64,000 nt of DNA. Source: Camarhynchus parvulus (taxonomy: Eukaryota; Chordata; Aves; Passeriformes; Thraupidae). Location: the NCBI RefSeq assembly GCF_901933205.1, contig NC_044577.1, positions 1,798,001 to 1,862,000 on the forward strand. The letters are read 5' to 3'. This document shows, piece after piece, positions 11,413-24,600 of the stretch. Position 1 is the first letter of the stretch. Each line of letters begins with the position of its first letter. The translations under genes and the position numbers were made by a program. The notes beneath the pieces were generated by a model. It worked only from the letters and a program-made list of their open reading frames with translations, searched no databases and was not told the DNA's origin.

Positions 11413-12630
11413 GGTTATTATGTTATTTTACATTATTTAACATTCATAGCCCAACTCTCTCCTTTCAACATCCAGTTTGTATGTTTTTTTTAAAAGAAGA
11501 GTTATTTTGCTTAAATCAGGATTTAATCTCTAAATGTCAGGATTACCACTCCTAAATTTCCAGTGGACTTGGTGGTGATGGAAGCTGGGAAGGGGCAGTT
11601 GGTGACTGTGGGAAGGTTTCATGGGTAACACAGGGAGCTTCCAGACCTTTCAGAAAGGGATTAAAAGATACAGAAAATAACTCCAGCCCCAAGGCCATTT
11701 ATACTGATAAGACCCTTTAACTTCTTTCCCTTTTGTTGCTTGGTGAAATATATTTGTAAGATTTTCTGTTTATTTGGTAATATCAGGAAGATTTTTTCTG
11801 TTCCAAAGAAAATTCTGACAGTGCAGAAAAACCCTTGTGATACTTTCAAACAGCATGGTTATATTTCCTCTAAATGAAATGAAATTTCCCTGGAGAAGAA
11901 AAGAGCTCAGAAAGGTCAACACTATTCCTAAAAATGTTTTCTTTTTTTTTTTTTTAAACAACTGGTACCTTGAGGGATATTGCTAGTCTGGTGTTAAGCT
12001 GCAGGCTCAGTTTTAAGCTGAGATCATTGGAACAGAGCATCTGTTCTGTTTCTGTAGCACCACGTGTAGGGTTGGGATCTCTTGCTGGTATTAATGCAAC
12101 ACCAATTAGGGCAGAATCAACAAACATTCATCTGTGCTTGGGAGCTCTGGCTTGTTCAACAGTTACAAGTTCTACATGCAAATCCTTCTAATTCTTGGTC
12201 ACTGCATTCCCAGAAACCAGCCTGCATCAACAAAGGGCTGTGCTTGTCAGTGTGTTTTTTAAAAATCCATTAAGAACGGGATTTTGGCCTCAAAACCCTG
12301 CCTGTTCTATTATTTAATGTTAGCTCGTGTTCCATTTTTTACAGACAGCCAGAAAATAGCTCAGTTTTATGTTAAGTGCAGCCTGAAATGCTGCTACAAG
12401 TCTGGTAACAGTAAAAGACTTCCCAAAATTTGTAATTGAGGTTGTTGCTACCTCAGTGCCAGCTGGGAGGAAGGAAAGGCAAATGCACTGTGGGTGAAGA
12501 ATCAGCTGGGAGCCCACTGAACATGATACCAGGGCCAGCTGCCAATATTTATTCATGTTACATTTGGTATTTGTACTCCCTTTTTCGCTTTTAAATCATT
12601 CGCAGCTCTTGGAGATGGTGGGGGGTTGGA

Positions 12631-12962
12631 ATTAAATTCTTTTTAAGGTTCCCTCCAACCCAAACCATTCTGTGATATTTACCTCTGGGGATGTATGCTG
12701 AGTATATCTGAGTGCTGTAGAAATTCTACCATATTCTGAAATTGGGAAGGGTTTTCTGGTTTATAATCTGTATTTTCTGGGTGATTCTCCTCCTCTGAGC
12801 TGGTGCACTTGTTTGGGGTGATGTGGCTCCTCTCACCTTTTTTTTGGTAGCAACTTCAGCAGGTGCTTATGCCAAAAAATAGGTGAGGAGAAGACAATGT
12901 CCATCTTTCCATGGAAAGAGGGTCAGGAATTTACTGAGCAGTCAGGGATAACTGGGATTTTC
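12631..12962 (+). repeat. 332-bp duplicated segment, copy 2
   Basis: Nearly identical (roughly 95 percent by eye) to 4089-4420, same orientation, 8542 bp apart. It starts ATTAAATTCTTTTTAAGGTT, a CR1 3' tail (CCAACCCAAACCATTCTGTG), and then continues into about 280 bp of non-CR1 sequence to GGGATTTTC. Confidence 0.9.
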
Positions 12963-13529
12963 TGGTTGAGGGCACTGCAGGATGTGATTTTCCATGGTCA
13001 TCAGTGACCTCAGAGCAGAGAGTACCAAACATTTTGATGTTCTAATTCTTCCAGGGCATCTGTTTTGTTCTTGAGTATATCCATTGCTGTCTGATGGTCT
13101 GGGAAACAGCACTCTTAAATCTTATTTCCCTACCCACCCTCTTGTGGGTTTTCCTCTTTCTCTTCTATGTTGAAATGACCACAACTTCAATCTTGTAATG
13201 CCTGGGAATTCACATGCATGACCCCCAATAGGCAAATTCCTCCCATTATGAAACCCTCCGAGTTCAGAGGTTAAACCAGGGATTCATTTGGCCTGTAAAT
13301 CTGCCCAGAAAAATGCAGCCATTCATCTCCCTGGTCAAAAGTCCACTTTAAACATAATGAATCTCAATTTTCATTCCCCCTTCACTTTCTGGCAGCGTTC
13401 TACTCAGAGCCATCGCAATGGGTTGTCTCAGGCATTTATCTTAGGATGTTCATTTAGATTCAACTGGATCTAAATTCCTTGGTTTGCAGTTGGAAACACC
13501 AGGATAAAATGAACAGCCAGAGAAGCTGT

Positions 13530-13662
13530 GGCTGCCCCCCATCCCTGGAAGTGTTCCAGGCCAGGCTGGATGGGGCTTGGAGCAACCTGGGACAGTGGAA
13601 GGTGTGGAGTGGGACTAAATAGTGTTCAAAGTCCCTTCTTACCCACACCACTCTATAATTTT
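13530..13662 (+). mobile_element. CR1 LINE fragment (3' end)
   Basis: GCTGTGGCTGCCCCCCATCC, GTTCCAGGCCAGGCTGGATG, GGAGCAACCTGGGACAGTGG; the tail is degenerate (CCCACACCACTCTATAATTT). Confidence 0.88.
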
Positions 13663-16600
13663 AAATTTTTATATCTTTGTACCATCAGATGAGCTGCACT
13701 TCATCCAGGGCTGAAGAGGGTCCCACCAGCTGTGTCCCATGAACAGCTTTTGAATTAGGAGGAGGTCCCAAACACTGTGGAGGGATTCTGAGCTTGCTTC
13801 ACAATATTATTTGTTCAAATAATTTTTAACTGCCTTCCCCTTTTGAAACTTCCTAGAAACACTGAAGTATTGGTGATTAGAGGTAATAACAGGGTAAGAA
13901 AATGATCCCAGATGATGCAAGAAGTCGCTCCCAACTGGAGCCCCAGCAGGCTGCTTTGTTTTGTGGGAAGTGTGCAGGGGAGCTTTGTGATGAGAATCCT
14001 CCCTGGTTCCACTGCTGATGGGGAGAGGAGGATGTAAAAAGCTTAAGCTCTTGATAACAGGAGCATTAGAGTGTGTAATATATTTGAAAGCCATGGTACA
14101 TGTCAGAGACACCTAGATCCGAGTCAGAACTCTGTGAATCTGTTACTTATTACTGTCTCAGCATTTGCAAGGGGGAGAAATATCCAACTGTACTTTTCCA
14201 GCGTCTCATAAAAATGTGTAAATGCCAGAACTGGAAGAAGCAACTCTTGTTTTCAGTGTGATTGCTTCAGTGGGAGTGCTGACAACGTGCTAAGCGCTGC
14301 AAGCAAAAGCAGAAGCAAATTGTCCTGGATTTCTTAGGGAGGATGCAGTTCCAGTAAAACCAATTGCCCGAAGGAACAAATGAAGTTTGTTTGGTGGGAC
14401 TGGGCTCGGTGGCTGAACAGAGTGAAGAAGGGGAGATGGAAGGACAGGGCTAGGAAGAAACCTCCTCCTTGTGAGACAAACCCCAGCAGCAGCTTGGGGA
14501 GGCCCTCAGGAGCCCAAAGCCTGCAGGCAGGGAGCTGAGGATGGCTCCTGGGGGTGACCTGCTCCTCGTTTTCTGTTCCCAGGCACCGAGCAGCAGCCTC
14601 TGCTTGCACTGCTGCAAATAAAAATGAGGAGTGCTGGAGCTCACAGCAGGCAAAAAGATCCTTCTTTGGGTCAGAGCCACTGCTTTAGCACAACTGCTCA
14701 AGGTTTCTGTGCTGAGGAGGATGCTGTTGAAGAAGGGACCTTTAGAAATTGTGGTATGTGAGAAATCCATCACTTTTCTGGAAAGCAGTGAAATCCTGTC
14801 AACGGAAGCAGAGCAGGGGTTGGAAAGCAGCTTTACAGAAAAGCCATCTAATTGGGATGAATGGGAGCCCTAAATCTGAATCAAAGCAGCTCAAGTGGAA
14901 GAGTAAAGGGATGAACAAGGATGGAGGGGTGAAAAGATACGATCTTGCACTCCCAGCTGAAAAGGAAAAGGATGTGATGAGGTTTTTGTGCTGTTTCTCA
15001 AATTACATTATGTTCTCTGGTTCACTGTTACTGCTCCAAACCTATTCCTCTTACAATAACTCAGACCTGTCAAGTGTAATTGAAAAAGAATGATCTTTTA
15101 TGGTCTGCAGTGCAAATCCTTTTGTCTGTGATCTGTAGCAAAGAGTTCTGGCTCTTCTGGGCTCAATATTTGTACAGCACAAACCCCACATAAATGTCCA
15201 AGTTTTAACTAGGTTCAAATGGTTCTGTAATGTCTCCAAATCACCACCAGACTGGGACAAGTCGGGGTGATTGGCAGGCTCTGCTCAGCCCTCAGTGCTG
15301 TGGCACCTCCATTCTCACCTGTACAATAAATCCTTTGTCTGGGAGATGACCCTGCATTGTGCTTGTCTCATCTGCTGCTTCCCCCCTTCCTCATTGAGGA
15401 GCTTCAAATTTTTTCTAAAGTGTTTTCTCTCTATTCCTCATTGCTTGGGGATGGTTATAGTTAGGACTAAATGTGGCTTTTGATTTATGAGAGCACACCA
15501 TTGATTTAAACATTTTGTCTGGTAATAGACTCAACAAGTTCCTACCTACTCTGTTCTCTGGCGTGGTTTTACATGTGTTATTCTTTCTTTTTGGCTATGG
15601 TTTCTCCAGCTAATTGCATAAAAGGCCTTGTCAGGAAAAATAAATTGTTCTTTGGAGCAACAACAGTGTTTAAGTCTTCTCAGGGGAAGAAAAGATGTGG
15701 GCTGTGTGCAGAAGAGGAGGCATGAATGATGGTGAAGGCTCTGAGTGGAGGGACACAGGGGTGTTCTGTGCAGAAATGGGACACAGACTAAGAGGGGGGA
15801 GCTCTTTAAAGAAATAAAATCCTCCTCAGTTGTGTAGCTCTTGCCTGTTTCTGTAATCCCACCTGATATGGATTCTCTCAGACTGCTTAAATAGCAGTGC
15901 TGGTTTATTTTGGGTGTCTTTGCTGTGGTGCTTTTTTTCCCTTTTGTATTTGTGCTCTCTTTAGCTCTTTGAAAATCACTTCCAGAAAAAATAACCAATG
16001 GGCAAATACAGAATTACTTATAAAGTGAGATTGATTTCCACGGGCTTCTTATCATCTTTAATGAGTTTGGACACAGACAACATTACAACTGATGTTTTAT
16101 CTCAGGTCCTGATCCTCCCACTGTTTGCTTGTACGTGTGCTTGTTATGCATGGAAGCATTTCAGTGCAGGGTAATTGGAGGATCAGAAACTTTATTGTTC
16201 TGCATAAATATTCAGCTTTGAAAATTGAAGATCAAGTGTAGTGAGGCCAACAATGTGCAAGGGAAAGCATTCCCATGGAGGAATGAGGAGGCAAGGTTTG
16301 TGGGGAAAGGTGATATCCTTTATTATAGTAACTATCATAATTAGAATGGTCTTTTGGGTCCCCAGTGCCTGCCTTAGATCTGAAATGGGAGAAGGGAACT
16401 TCAAAGGCAAGTAATAGTTGGGAACAGTTGTTGGAGGGGACAGACCTAAATGAGGAATGTGGTAATTCTCCCTGATAGTTTTATTACATGGGGTGTTACT
16501 GGCCAGGAAAGGTAGACCTTTGGCTGACCCAGTGCAGTTGTTCATAAGCTGCTTGAGTTCTTGCAGCAAAAGAGTCTGTTCTGCTTTGTCATGAAGTTAT

Positions 16601-17635
16601 TACCTTTCCAAGGATCCTTCTGGTCTTTTTGGGATAGCAATAAGTAATTAATGTAATGGAAAAATGGGAATCTCTGTTCCCCTTTAGGTGGGCTGGGGCA
16701 TGAGCTTTCTCTGCCAGGACTCCTGGTTATCCTGATTCCTGCTGTAAAAATCACGAGGGAAAAGGATTTTTCATTTTTTTTTCTCTTCAAAATTCTGACA
16801 AATCATTGCTGGTTTAAAATGGCAATAGGTTTTTCTCCTTGAGATAATTGGAGACATGGATGATAGCACTGCAAATGGCTCCTAGGTTTTTGAATGGGAA
16901 TAAAAGGCAGCTTGGGCATGAATAATGCCAAGGAAAACCAAAGCCACTTAGTCTTCCAATATTAGCTTAAGTTAAAAGAAAACCTGCTACAATCAGAAGA
17001 GAAACTTTGTAATATTGACACTGATGAAACGTTCTGGTGCTCTGATTTTGCATGTTCCTCCATACACTCAAAAAATGTTGCCCAAAGTTTACTCAGAGCT
17101 CCCATTTGAATTAACTGAGGATTGGGAAAAATCACATCCTGGCTGATAGAACTGAACTGCTTGGCAAGAGCTGGTACCAACCAAGCTGTGCTGAAGGCTC
17201 AGACTAACCTAGAGAACACTCAATGTACCCACCAAGCATGGAAATGGGAAGATTAAAAGGGGCTGGAAAGCAGATCCCTGGAAGGTTATTTAGAGTTTTT
17301 GGCTTGACTTCTGGGCAGAGCTGCAAGGTGTGGAATAACATTGAAAGCATCTCCTGATGGATCTGAGGACACCTGGGTGTCCCATCCTTGCCCCTGGAGG
17401 GAAAACATCCAGCACTACCTCAGTGCTTGATTTTCTAGCTCTGAAGTTCCTTGAGTGTGTTTCCTTTGGAGAAGGAAACTCTTTTGGAGTTGTTGATCAC
17501 CCTGTGTTTACCAGAGCTGCATTCCTCCAGGGATTTCTCCAAGGATGAAGGGCTGCTCCCCTTCTTTCCCAGTCTGGCTGTCCCCAGGCTCCTTTCCAGT
17601 GTCAGCTTCCTGGTGGCTGTCTCCAGCCTTTGGAG

Positions 17636-17755
17636 GAGAGCAGGGTGAGCAGGAGAGCAAGGTGAGCAGGGTAAGGAGTCCTTGTAAGCAGGAGAGCAGG
17701 ATGAGCAGCCCTGGGTGAGCAGGAGACCAGCCCTTGGTGAGCAGGAGAGCTGCCC
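17636..17755. repeat. degenerate short minisatellite (GAGCAGG-based)
   Basis: GTGAGCAGGAGAG-type units recur irregularly (about 17645, 17694, 17716, 17739), with related GTGAGCAGGGTAAGG and GATGAGCAGCCC units between. Copy boundaries are loose. Confidence 0.75.
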
Positions 17756-19099
17756 CCAGGGGCTGCTCCAGGGCTGGGGCCTCCCTGATGGAATAGCTCC
17801 CATTAAACTCTCATCTGGTTTGATTTTTCTCATGTCTTTCCACTCTCTTCAGAGCAAGGTCAGAAATACAGAAGCTGGCTCAAAGAAACACCAGGTCAAA
17901 TTCCCTCTGCATTTACTGAATTCCTTACCCTTGGTCAGCTTATCCTGCCAGTGTAGAACACCCAATCCTGGCTCAAATTTGGCAGAATTTCCAGTGCTCA
18001 GCATTCAACTTAAGAGACTGAAACAATTATGGGCAGTTTTAAGCAAGATTACTTTAACCCAGACTAGAAGCTTTGTAAGAATAGTTTTCCTGCAGAGTCA
18101 GCCAGAGGGAATCAAGAGTACTTTATTAACACAATATGAATCCTGTAAAGAGGAAAATAAAGCATGCCATTTTTTTTCTAGCAAGGCCAGCCAAAAGAAA
18201 TAACTTGCCCTCCAACATCACAAGTTTCTTTGGGATTTGGAGTGAAATGGAGTATAAGAGAGCATTTTGTTTTATGGGATTTGTTTATGAGAAATTTGAG
18301 CAAATGTTTTTGCTTCTCAGAAGTCAAGGTGGACCAAAATGCATCTCTGCAGGAGGGGAAGAAGGCTCTAACCTGGCTGCTCCACACTGCTTTGCCATGG
18401 CCCATCACTTAAAACTGAGGACAATGCAGTGCTGCTGGGGTGTGCCAGCCTCCCTGTGTATGCTGTGCAAAGAGACACCCTTTGTATCTGCCTGGAAAAC
18501 TGGGATTGGGAGCCTGGAAGGAGCACAGAAGCTCTGTACTTTGATCCACCCTTTTTTTTTCAATACTAGGTATCTAATATTCCAACAAGTAGGACATGTA
18601 GGAGTGCTATGGTGATTAGACAACCCTGCTTGTGGGTAAATGGTGTGATTTTCATTGATGTAATTTTTGCAGTGTGATGAAAATGGATGGATCTGAGGTG
18701 GCATCAGACACATTGCAGTATTTCTATCTCTGCCTTATAGCTGTGGTATCAGTGCAGAAATCCAGCCCAGGCTGACAGAACTTATTTTTTTGCCTCTCTG
18801 GATTAAAATGCTCTCCAGCCACTGTGTCATGGCTGTCCCACTGTGCCCCTGACCTGCTGCCTGCCCACGATTTAACCTCAGGAGTTTCCAAAGGACAGAG
18901 TGTGACCAGGTGCATCAGGCACTGCATCACTACTTGGGAGAGTGGCTGGAGAACTCATTTAAAACTGGAATCACTATTTGCACCCAAGACTGAACTGCCT
19001 TGAGAAGCACTTGTGATGCACCAGGAAAATGTCAGTGGGAAAAGAGAAGCTGAAAATGGTTTTTAGGGATGTAACCAGACACTGCTTTCTCTTTCACTG

Positions 19100-19735
19100 C
19101 CCAGAATGGGCCAGGTTGGACGGGACCACAGTGAGGGTCTGGTCCAACCTCCCTGCTCCAGCAGGGTCATCCCAGAGCACAGGGTACACGATTGTGTCTG
19201 GATGGCTCTGGAATATTCCCAGTGAGGGAGACTCCACAGCCTCCCTGGACACTCTGTTCACTGCTCAGTCACTGCCCAGGGAACAATTTCTGCCTCCTGC
19301 TCAGGTGGAACTCCTGGGCCTCAGCATCTGCCTGTTCCTTGTGTTCCCATTGCTGGGCCCCATGGAGCAGAGCCTGGTCCATGCTCTGGAATATCCAGAT
19401 ATATAAATATCCACCCTTTGGATATTTATACACATTACAGAGGTCCCCTCTCAGCTGTGGCTACTCTTAAGCTCATCCTTTCCTCTTCAGAGATGCTCCA
19501 ATCCCTTCATCACCTCTGCAGCTTCTGCTGGATCCCTCCAGGAGCTTCTTGTCCTGAGGAGCCCAGAGCTGGACTCAGCACTCCAGAGGTGCTTCCCAGG
19601 GCTTCCAGGTGCTTCCAGAGGGGCAGGATCCCCCCCTGACCTGCTGGGAATGCTCTTCCTGATGCACCCCAGAATCCCATTGACCTTCTTGTCCCCTAGG
19701 GAACACTCATGGCTCAGGGACAGCTCCTTGTCCAC
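19100..19735 (-). mobile_element. CR1 LINE fragment, longest minus-strand copy
   Basis: About 0.63 kb of antisense CR1: CTCCCTGCTCCAGCAGGGTC, then ...CACAGCCTCCCTGGACACTC, a hairpin at 19402-19430, GAGGTCCCCTCTCAGC, CAGAGCTGGACTCAGCACTC and CTTCCTGATGCACCCCAG. This covers the end of the second reading frame and the adjoining 3' region; it is interrupted and not coding. Confidence 0.85.
19402..19430. repeat. 12-bp perfect inverted repeat (hairpin), 5-nt loop
   Basis: TATAAATATCCA and TGGATATTTATA are separated by CCCTT. It lies within the CR1 copy. It is AT-rich and without a T-run, so not a bacterial-type terminator. Confidence 0.85.
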
Positions 19736-21454
19736 TGCAAGAGATCTGGTTCTCTGTGGTTTATGTGAAAGCATAAATGAGCTATTTAATGATAATTCTG
19801 AGGCAATTTCATGCAGATGAAAGCAGTCTCAGTGGTTGATTTTTCCATGTTCATCCCAAGTGGCTTGTGCAGCCTTATTGGAATAAATCCCCCCATCAGG
19901 TGCACACAGAGTGTAAAACCAGGGAAAAAGGGAGAATGTTGCAAAGTCCATCTATAAAATTAGAGATGTTTACACTCCTGGTCAATGCTAATAACCACAG
20001 AGCTCACTAGAAAGAAAAATAATTTAGAACCTCTACTTTGGCATTTTAAAAGTGTGGGAAAAGACCAGGAGAAACATTCCAGATGAGCTCAGCTCTAAGC
20101 CAGGCATGGTATTAAGAGCAGCCATTTATCAGGAGTTTTAGCTCAAAACCCCAGTCATCTCTGCAGTCCAAGAAACACACTGTAGTGCCTGGAGGTGCCA
20201 AGTTCCTTAACTCTCACCTTTTTAGTTTTGGGAGAGAAAAATTTGGATGTTCTAATCCTGTAGCTCTTTGGTGTGATCAATAGTTTCTCAAAATTGGCTG
20301 GAATTGTGCAGACTGATAGAGTTGAATACCTTTTGCCTCTCCAAATGACTGATTCCTTCTGCACATTACTCAGCATGAGGGATACACTCAGATTTAATCA
20401 AAAATAAGCACAAGTGCAGCTTTTTTATTGTTGTTAATTTAAATGATGGCTTAATAATGTGCTTTTAAATAATTTCTTTGCTAGATGGAGTCGGTGCTGC
20501 TGAGAGTTGCTGGCAATGTGGCAAAGAGGTTGGAAAACCAGGGATATAAGGGATATTCTCTGGGAATTTGGAGCTGGAGCCTGCTCTGGGAAGCAGCAGA
20601 GAGCCCAAACACAGGGAATTTCCCCAAAGTGGTGGAACAGGCAAGGTGGGGTGGGACGTGCAGTTGGGAGGTGAGCCCTGCAGGGCAGCTTTGCTCAATC
20701 TTCTGTGCTGTTCTCCAGGCCTGGAGACGTGACTGTGCTGCTTGCCAGGCCTCTGCAGAGGATCAGTTGTCTGGGATGGCCTCATTGCAGGATAGCAGAG
20801 CTCCCTGGGGCAAAGGATGGGGAGATTTGGGCAGAAGGGAATGCAGGCACACACGTGGGAGAGGCAGCAATCGGCCGCTCCCACCTTCGCTGCCAGTCTT
20901 CCCAAAATGCCAGCCTGGGACAGGGACAGGGACAAAGCCACGTGTCAGATGGGGTTTTTCAGGAGGGGATGGAGGTGGGAGGATGTTCTGGGATGGAGTT
21001 ACCCCCTGTGCAGCAGCCCTGAGAGCTGACCCTCTGATGGAAGTACATCTCAGCATATGGCACAGCTCTGGCTCTGGAATTTTGGAACAACTGTGCTTTG
21101 CCTTGGAATGCTTGGAGAAGTCCTGCAGCTACACAGGCTTTAACTCACAGCCATGCTTTCAACCAGCAGCTTCAGGACTGGTTGCTGGATTAGAGATGCT
21201 TTCCAGAAAAAAAAAAATAAAATCTGGGAAGAGCTGTTTTAGAGCTGCTTTCCCTGTGTGATGAGGAACACAAAGCAGGAGAGTGAATTTCCTTTCCAAG
21301 CCACCAAAGGATTACTGAGGCAGTAAGGGGCTCTGGGAAGAGACAGGGGAGTATCTGAACAGATTTCAGGGCCAGGAAGCTTCCTGCTATTCCATAAATG
21401 TCTCAGGAAATACTGAACCAGCTTTTTTCATGCTTCTACACCCTTTGCTCAAGT

Positions 21455-21600
21455 CATGGAATCAACGGATACTTTAGGTTGGAGGGACCTTAAAGTTCAT
21501 CTCATTCCATACCCTAGGCAGGGACAACTTCCACTGTCCCAGGTTGTTCCAAGCCCTGTCCAGCCTGGCCTTGAACTCTTCCAGGGATGGGGAAATTCAA
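21455..21600 (-). mobile_element. CR1 LINE fragment (3' end)
   Basis: Antisense CR1: TTTAGGTTGGAGGGACCTTA, GGCAGGGACAACTTCCACTG, CCAAGCCCTGTCCAGCCTGG, ACTCTTCCAGGGATGGGG. Confidence 0.9.
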
Positions 21601-24600
21601 ACACATTTGTATTTAGCACAAGATCTTACTGATTTAGTTATTATTACTGTTGATATAGCTATTTTGTACAAGCAGAGCCTAAGAAGAGCCACCCAAACTC
21701 CCTTATATGCTCTTAAATGTCTTTTATTCAGCCTAGGATGATCCTAAGCCTGCCTGACACAGCACACAAACCATAAGAGCTGGGTGTTTTTAGAGTAAAT
21801 GACTATAAATAATTGGAATTTCTGTTGTCTCTGCACAGGGCTGCAATGCAGCATGACTTAAAAGCCCTGGACTCTGACCTGGATAATAAAAACAACCTGC
21901 TTGATGGAGTCTGACTAATCTCCCCCATGCTGAAATTCCCAGTAAAACTGAAACACATTGGCTCTGGAAGGAATGGATGTGACTCAGGTTTCAGGCAAGT
22001 TCTTGCTCTGCCCACAGAAATACTGTCATCAAACCTTTCCAGCCTTGAATCTGAGTACAGGATTTGGATAGAGTGGCTTTAATGTGAATTTTGCCCTGGG
22101 AAGAGCTTCCCTAGGTGCTCACCAACCCTCACTGCCCATCTAACAAAGGAGCAGCCTAGTAGTTCTTGAGGGAAATTATCAAATAATTTTAAAAAAAGCT
22201 TTGTCTCAAGTGTGCTTGCCATGTTTCCCAGCCCTGGGATTGCAGCCAGTGTTCTGCTGTCACCTAGAGCCTGTTCCAGCTATTCCACCATGGAGATGTT
22301 GAGGTTTAGGGGATAACCTGCTCCTGTTGCCTGTGTCCTCCATCCCCCTCAGCTCCTCCTCGCTGGATTTGCAGTGTAAGCCTGGAATTTTCTCTGCTGG
22401 GTGTGGAATTCACTAGGAATTCAGCACTTCAGGAACTTGTCAGCAGCCTGTTAAATAATCCTGCTGGCACTCTGGAGCCACAGTGCCCTGAATCTGCCTC
22501 GTGTTCCAGCAGACATTCCCCTGCTGTGGTCCCCAGGGTGCAAAGTGGGAAAAAGCCCCTTGCCAGTGAAAACAGGGAAACAACTGGATTTCAGAATTAA
22601 ACACATCCTTCTTCTCTTGGGGGAAAGAATAACAGGCTGTCATCCACAGCCACATTCCCAGCCATGACTTGATTCCTTCATCTTCTCCAAGTCAAATCTG
22701 TTCTCTTGGCAATCAAGTCTTTTTTAATATATCCACCTGCCACAGACATTTGGGAACTGCTCTTTTGTCTTTGCCTTGGAAACACTCCCTATTTTCTGTC
22801 AGTCTTTGCTCCTAACTGTGCCTATTTATCAAAATGGTAACTGATAGGGGCTTTTTTCCCCCAGTTTTATGCCTCTTTCATCCCTTCTCTTCTGATTCTG
22901 CCTCTCCAGCTCCTCGTGGCTGCTTCTGCTATCCCTTTGCTCTGCTTGTGTCAGTCCATGCCACGGTTCTTTTTTACCCCACTTGCCTCCTTTCTTCTTT
23001 GCATTCTACAGAGCCAAGGCTGAAAATGCCTTTTCCAGCTCCTCTGCTTGCTTCTCCAAAGAGATCCATCTGTGGAGCAAGGGCTGGAGCTTGGGAGCCA
23101 CTGCTCTGTGCTTCACGCTCATTTTTATTCTCCCTAGTTCTGAGCTTTTCCCTTAGTCTTTCTCTTCCCAGAATATCCATTAAACACCTCTCCTCTGCCA
23201 GCCACTGGCTCTTCAGTGCTTCTGCCAGGCACCAGTGGGACTCCTGGCTCTTTTTTCTTTGCCTGTTTCTTGTTTCTGTATCCCAGCAGATCTTTGCTTG
23301 TTGGAAATGGGGAAGTGGGGAAAATTGCTTCTTCCTCCTGCTCTGTATTAACTTGCTGGAGAAGACACCTCTCCCTGTCACAGTAGAGTGAAATAATAGC
23401 TGGGTTGGGTCTCTTCCCTTCCCCTTGGGATTCATTCCCTTCTTCCTTTCTTTCTTTCTCATTGATTAGGACCAGGCTCTGCTGGTTAAACCAAGAGCAG
23501 ATCAGATGGCAGAGCAGGCTCCCCTGGGCCAAGCCTAGTAGGTATCTAGCTGGATTCCTGAAAGAGAAACCAGCTCCAAGGTGAACATCAGGCCCCAGTT
23601 ATCAGTTTGAAACACCCCACTGCTCCGTTCCTGCCTTCAGAAACCCAGCCTGCTGTGTTAGGACTCTGCTTGAGAAAGGAACAGAGGAGGACAGCAGCTT
23701 AACACACCCACTGAACGGGCACAGCCTGCAGGATCTTCCAGGAAAAAAAATTTAAAAAGCCCAATCCTGCCTTTCAGACATGTAGAGCTTTATTACAACA
23801 AGCTGCTGGCAAGTGTGAGTCCCTGGGTGCCACTGATGTTTGTGTCTGTGTGAGTATCTATGACAACAAATAAACCTAATGTTTGGGAAGTGTCCTTGGG
23901 AATCTCACCGGAGGGGTTGCTGCATTAGGTCGGGAACACTTTGCATTTTCAGACTTTTAATTCCTAAGTATTATGGAGATGAGTATGAAGTACTTTAGGA
24001 AAATGAACTAATTAGTTACCAGATTTTATTTTTCTTGTGTGCAAATGGGCCAGCTCAGACTAATGCTATTTACTTTAGCTGATTCCAGACTTTTGGATGT
24101 ACAAAGGAGGGAATATTTTTAGGAGCTTTAATTCTAAGCAGGAGGCTTAGCCTCAAGGTCAGTGGACTGTGGGTATCCATGGGTCACTTGCAGCCATTTG
24201 AAGAAGGTAGGAAAGGGAATCTAGACTCAATTTTTTGTAATGGTGAATTTTACTTCTAGAGAGTTACAAATCAAAAATTGGGAAGGCTGGAGTTATCCTA
24301 CAGAGCAGTGGTCAGGATGGGCAGGTCTGTGAGAATGGATCAATATAGTTAAAGGCATAATAATTATGCTAAATAAATGAAAATGTTTAATTGGACCCAT
24401 CTTTCTGTTCACAGGAGTTTTGCCTTTCTCTTTGGTCCACGTGCCTTTTGGAACAGAAATGTCTCTGCTATGCCTGTAAAAATTCACAAAGGCTGAGGAC
24501 AATCTTGCCTTCGGTCTACAGCTGAAAACTACAGAGACAGAAACTAGGGCAGGAATTGGGTGGGGAAAAGGTAAAGACTTTTTGGGCAAAGTGATTTGGG

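Noticed and set aside
22834..23391. 185-codon plus-strand open frame rich in S, L, F
   Set aside because: It comes from a pyrimidine-rich stretch that yields long chance frames on both strands; no motif recognised.
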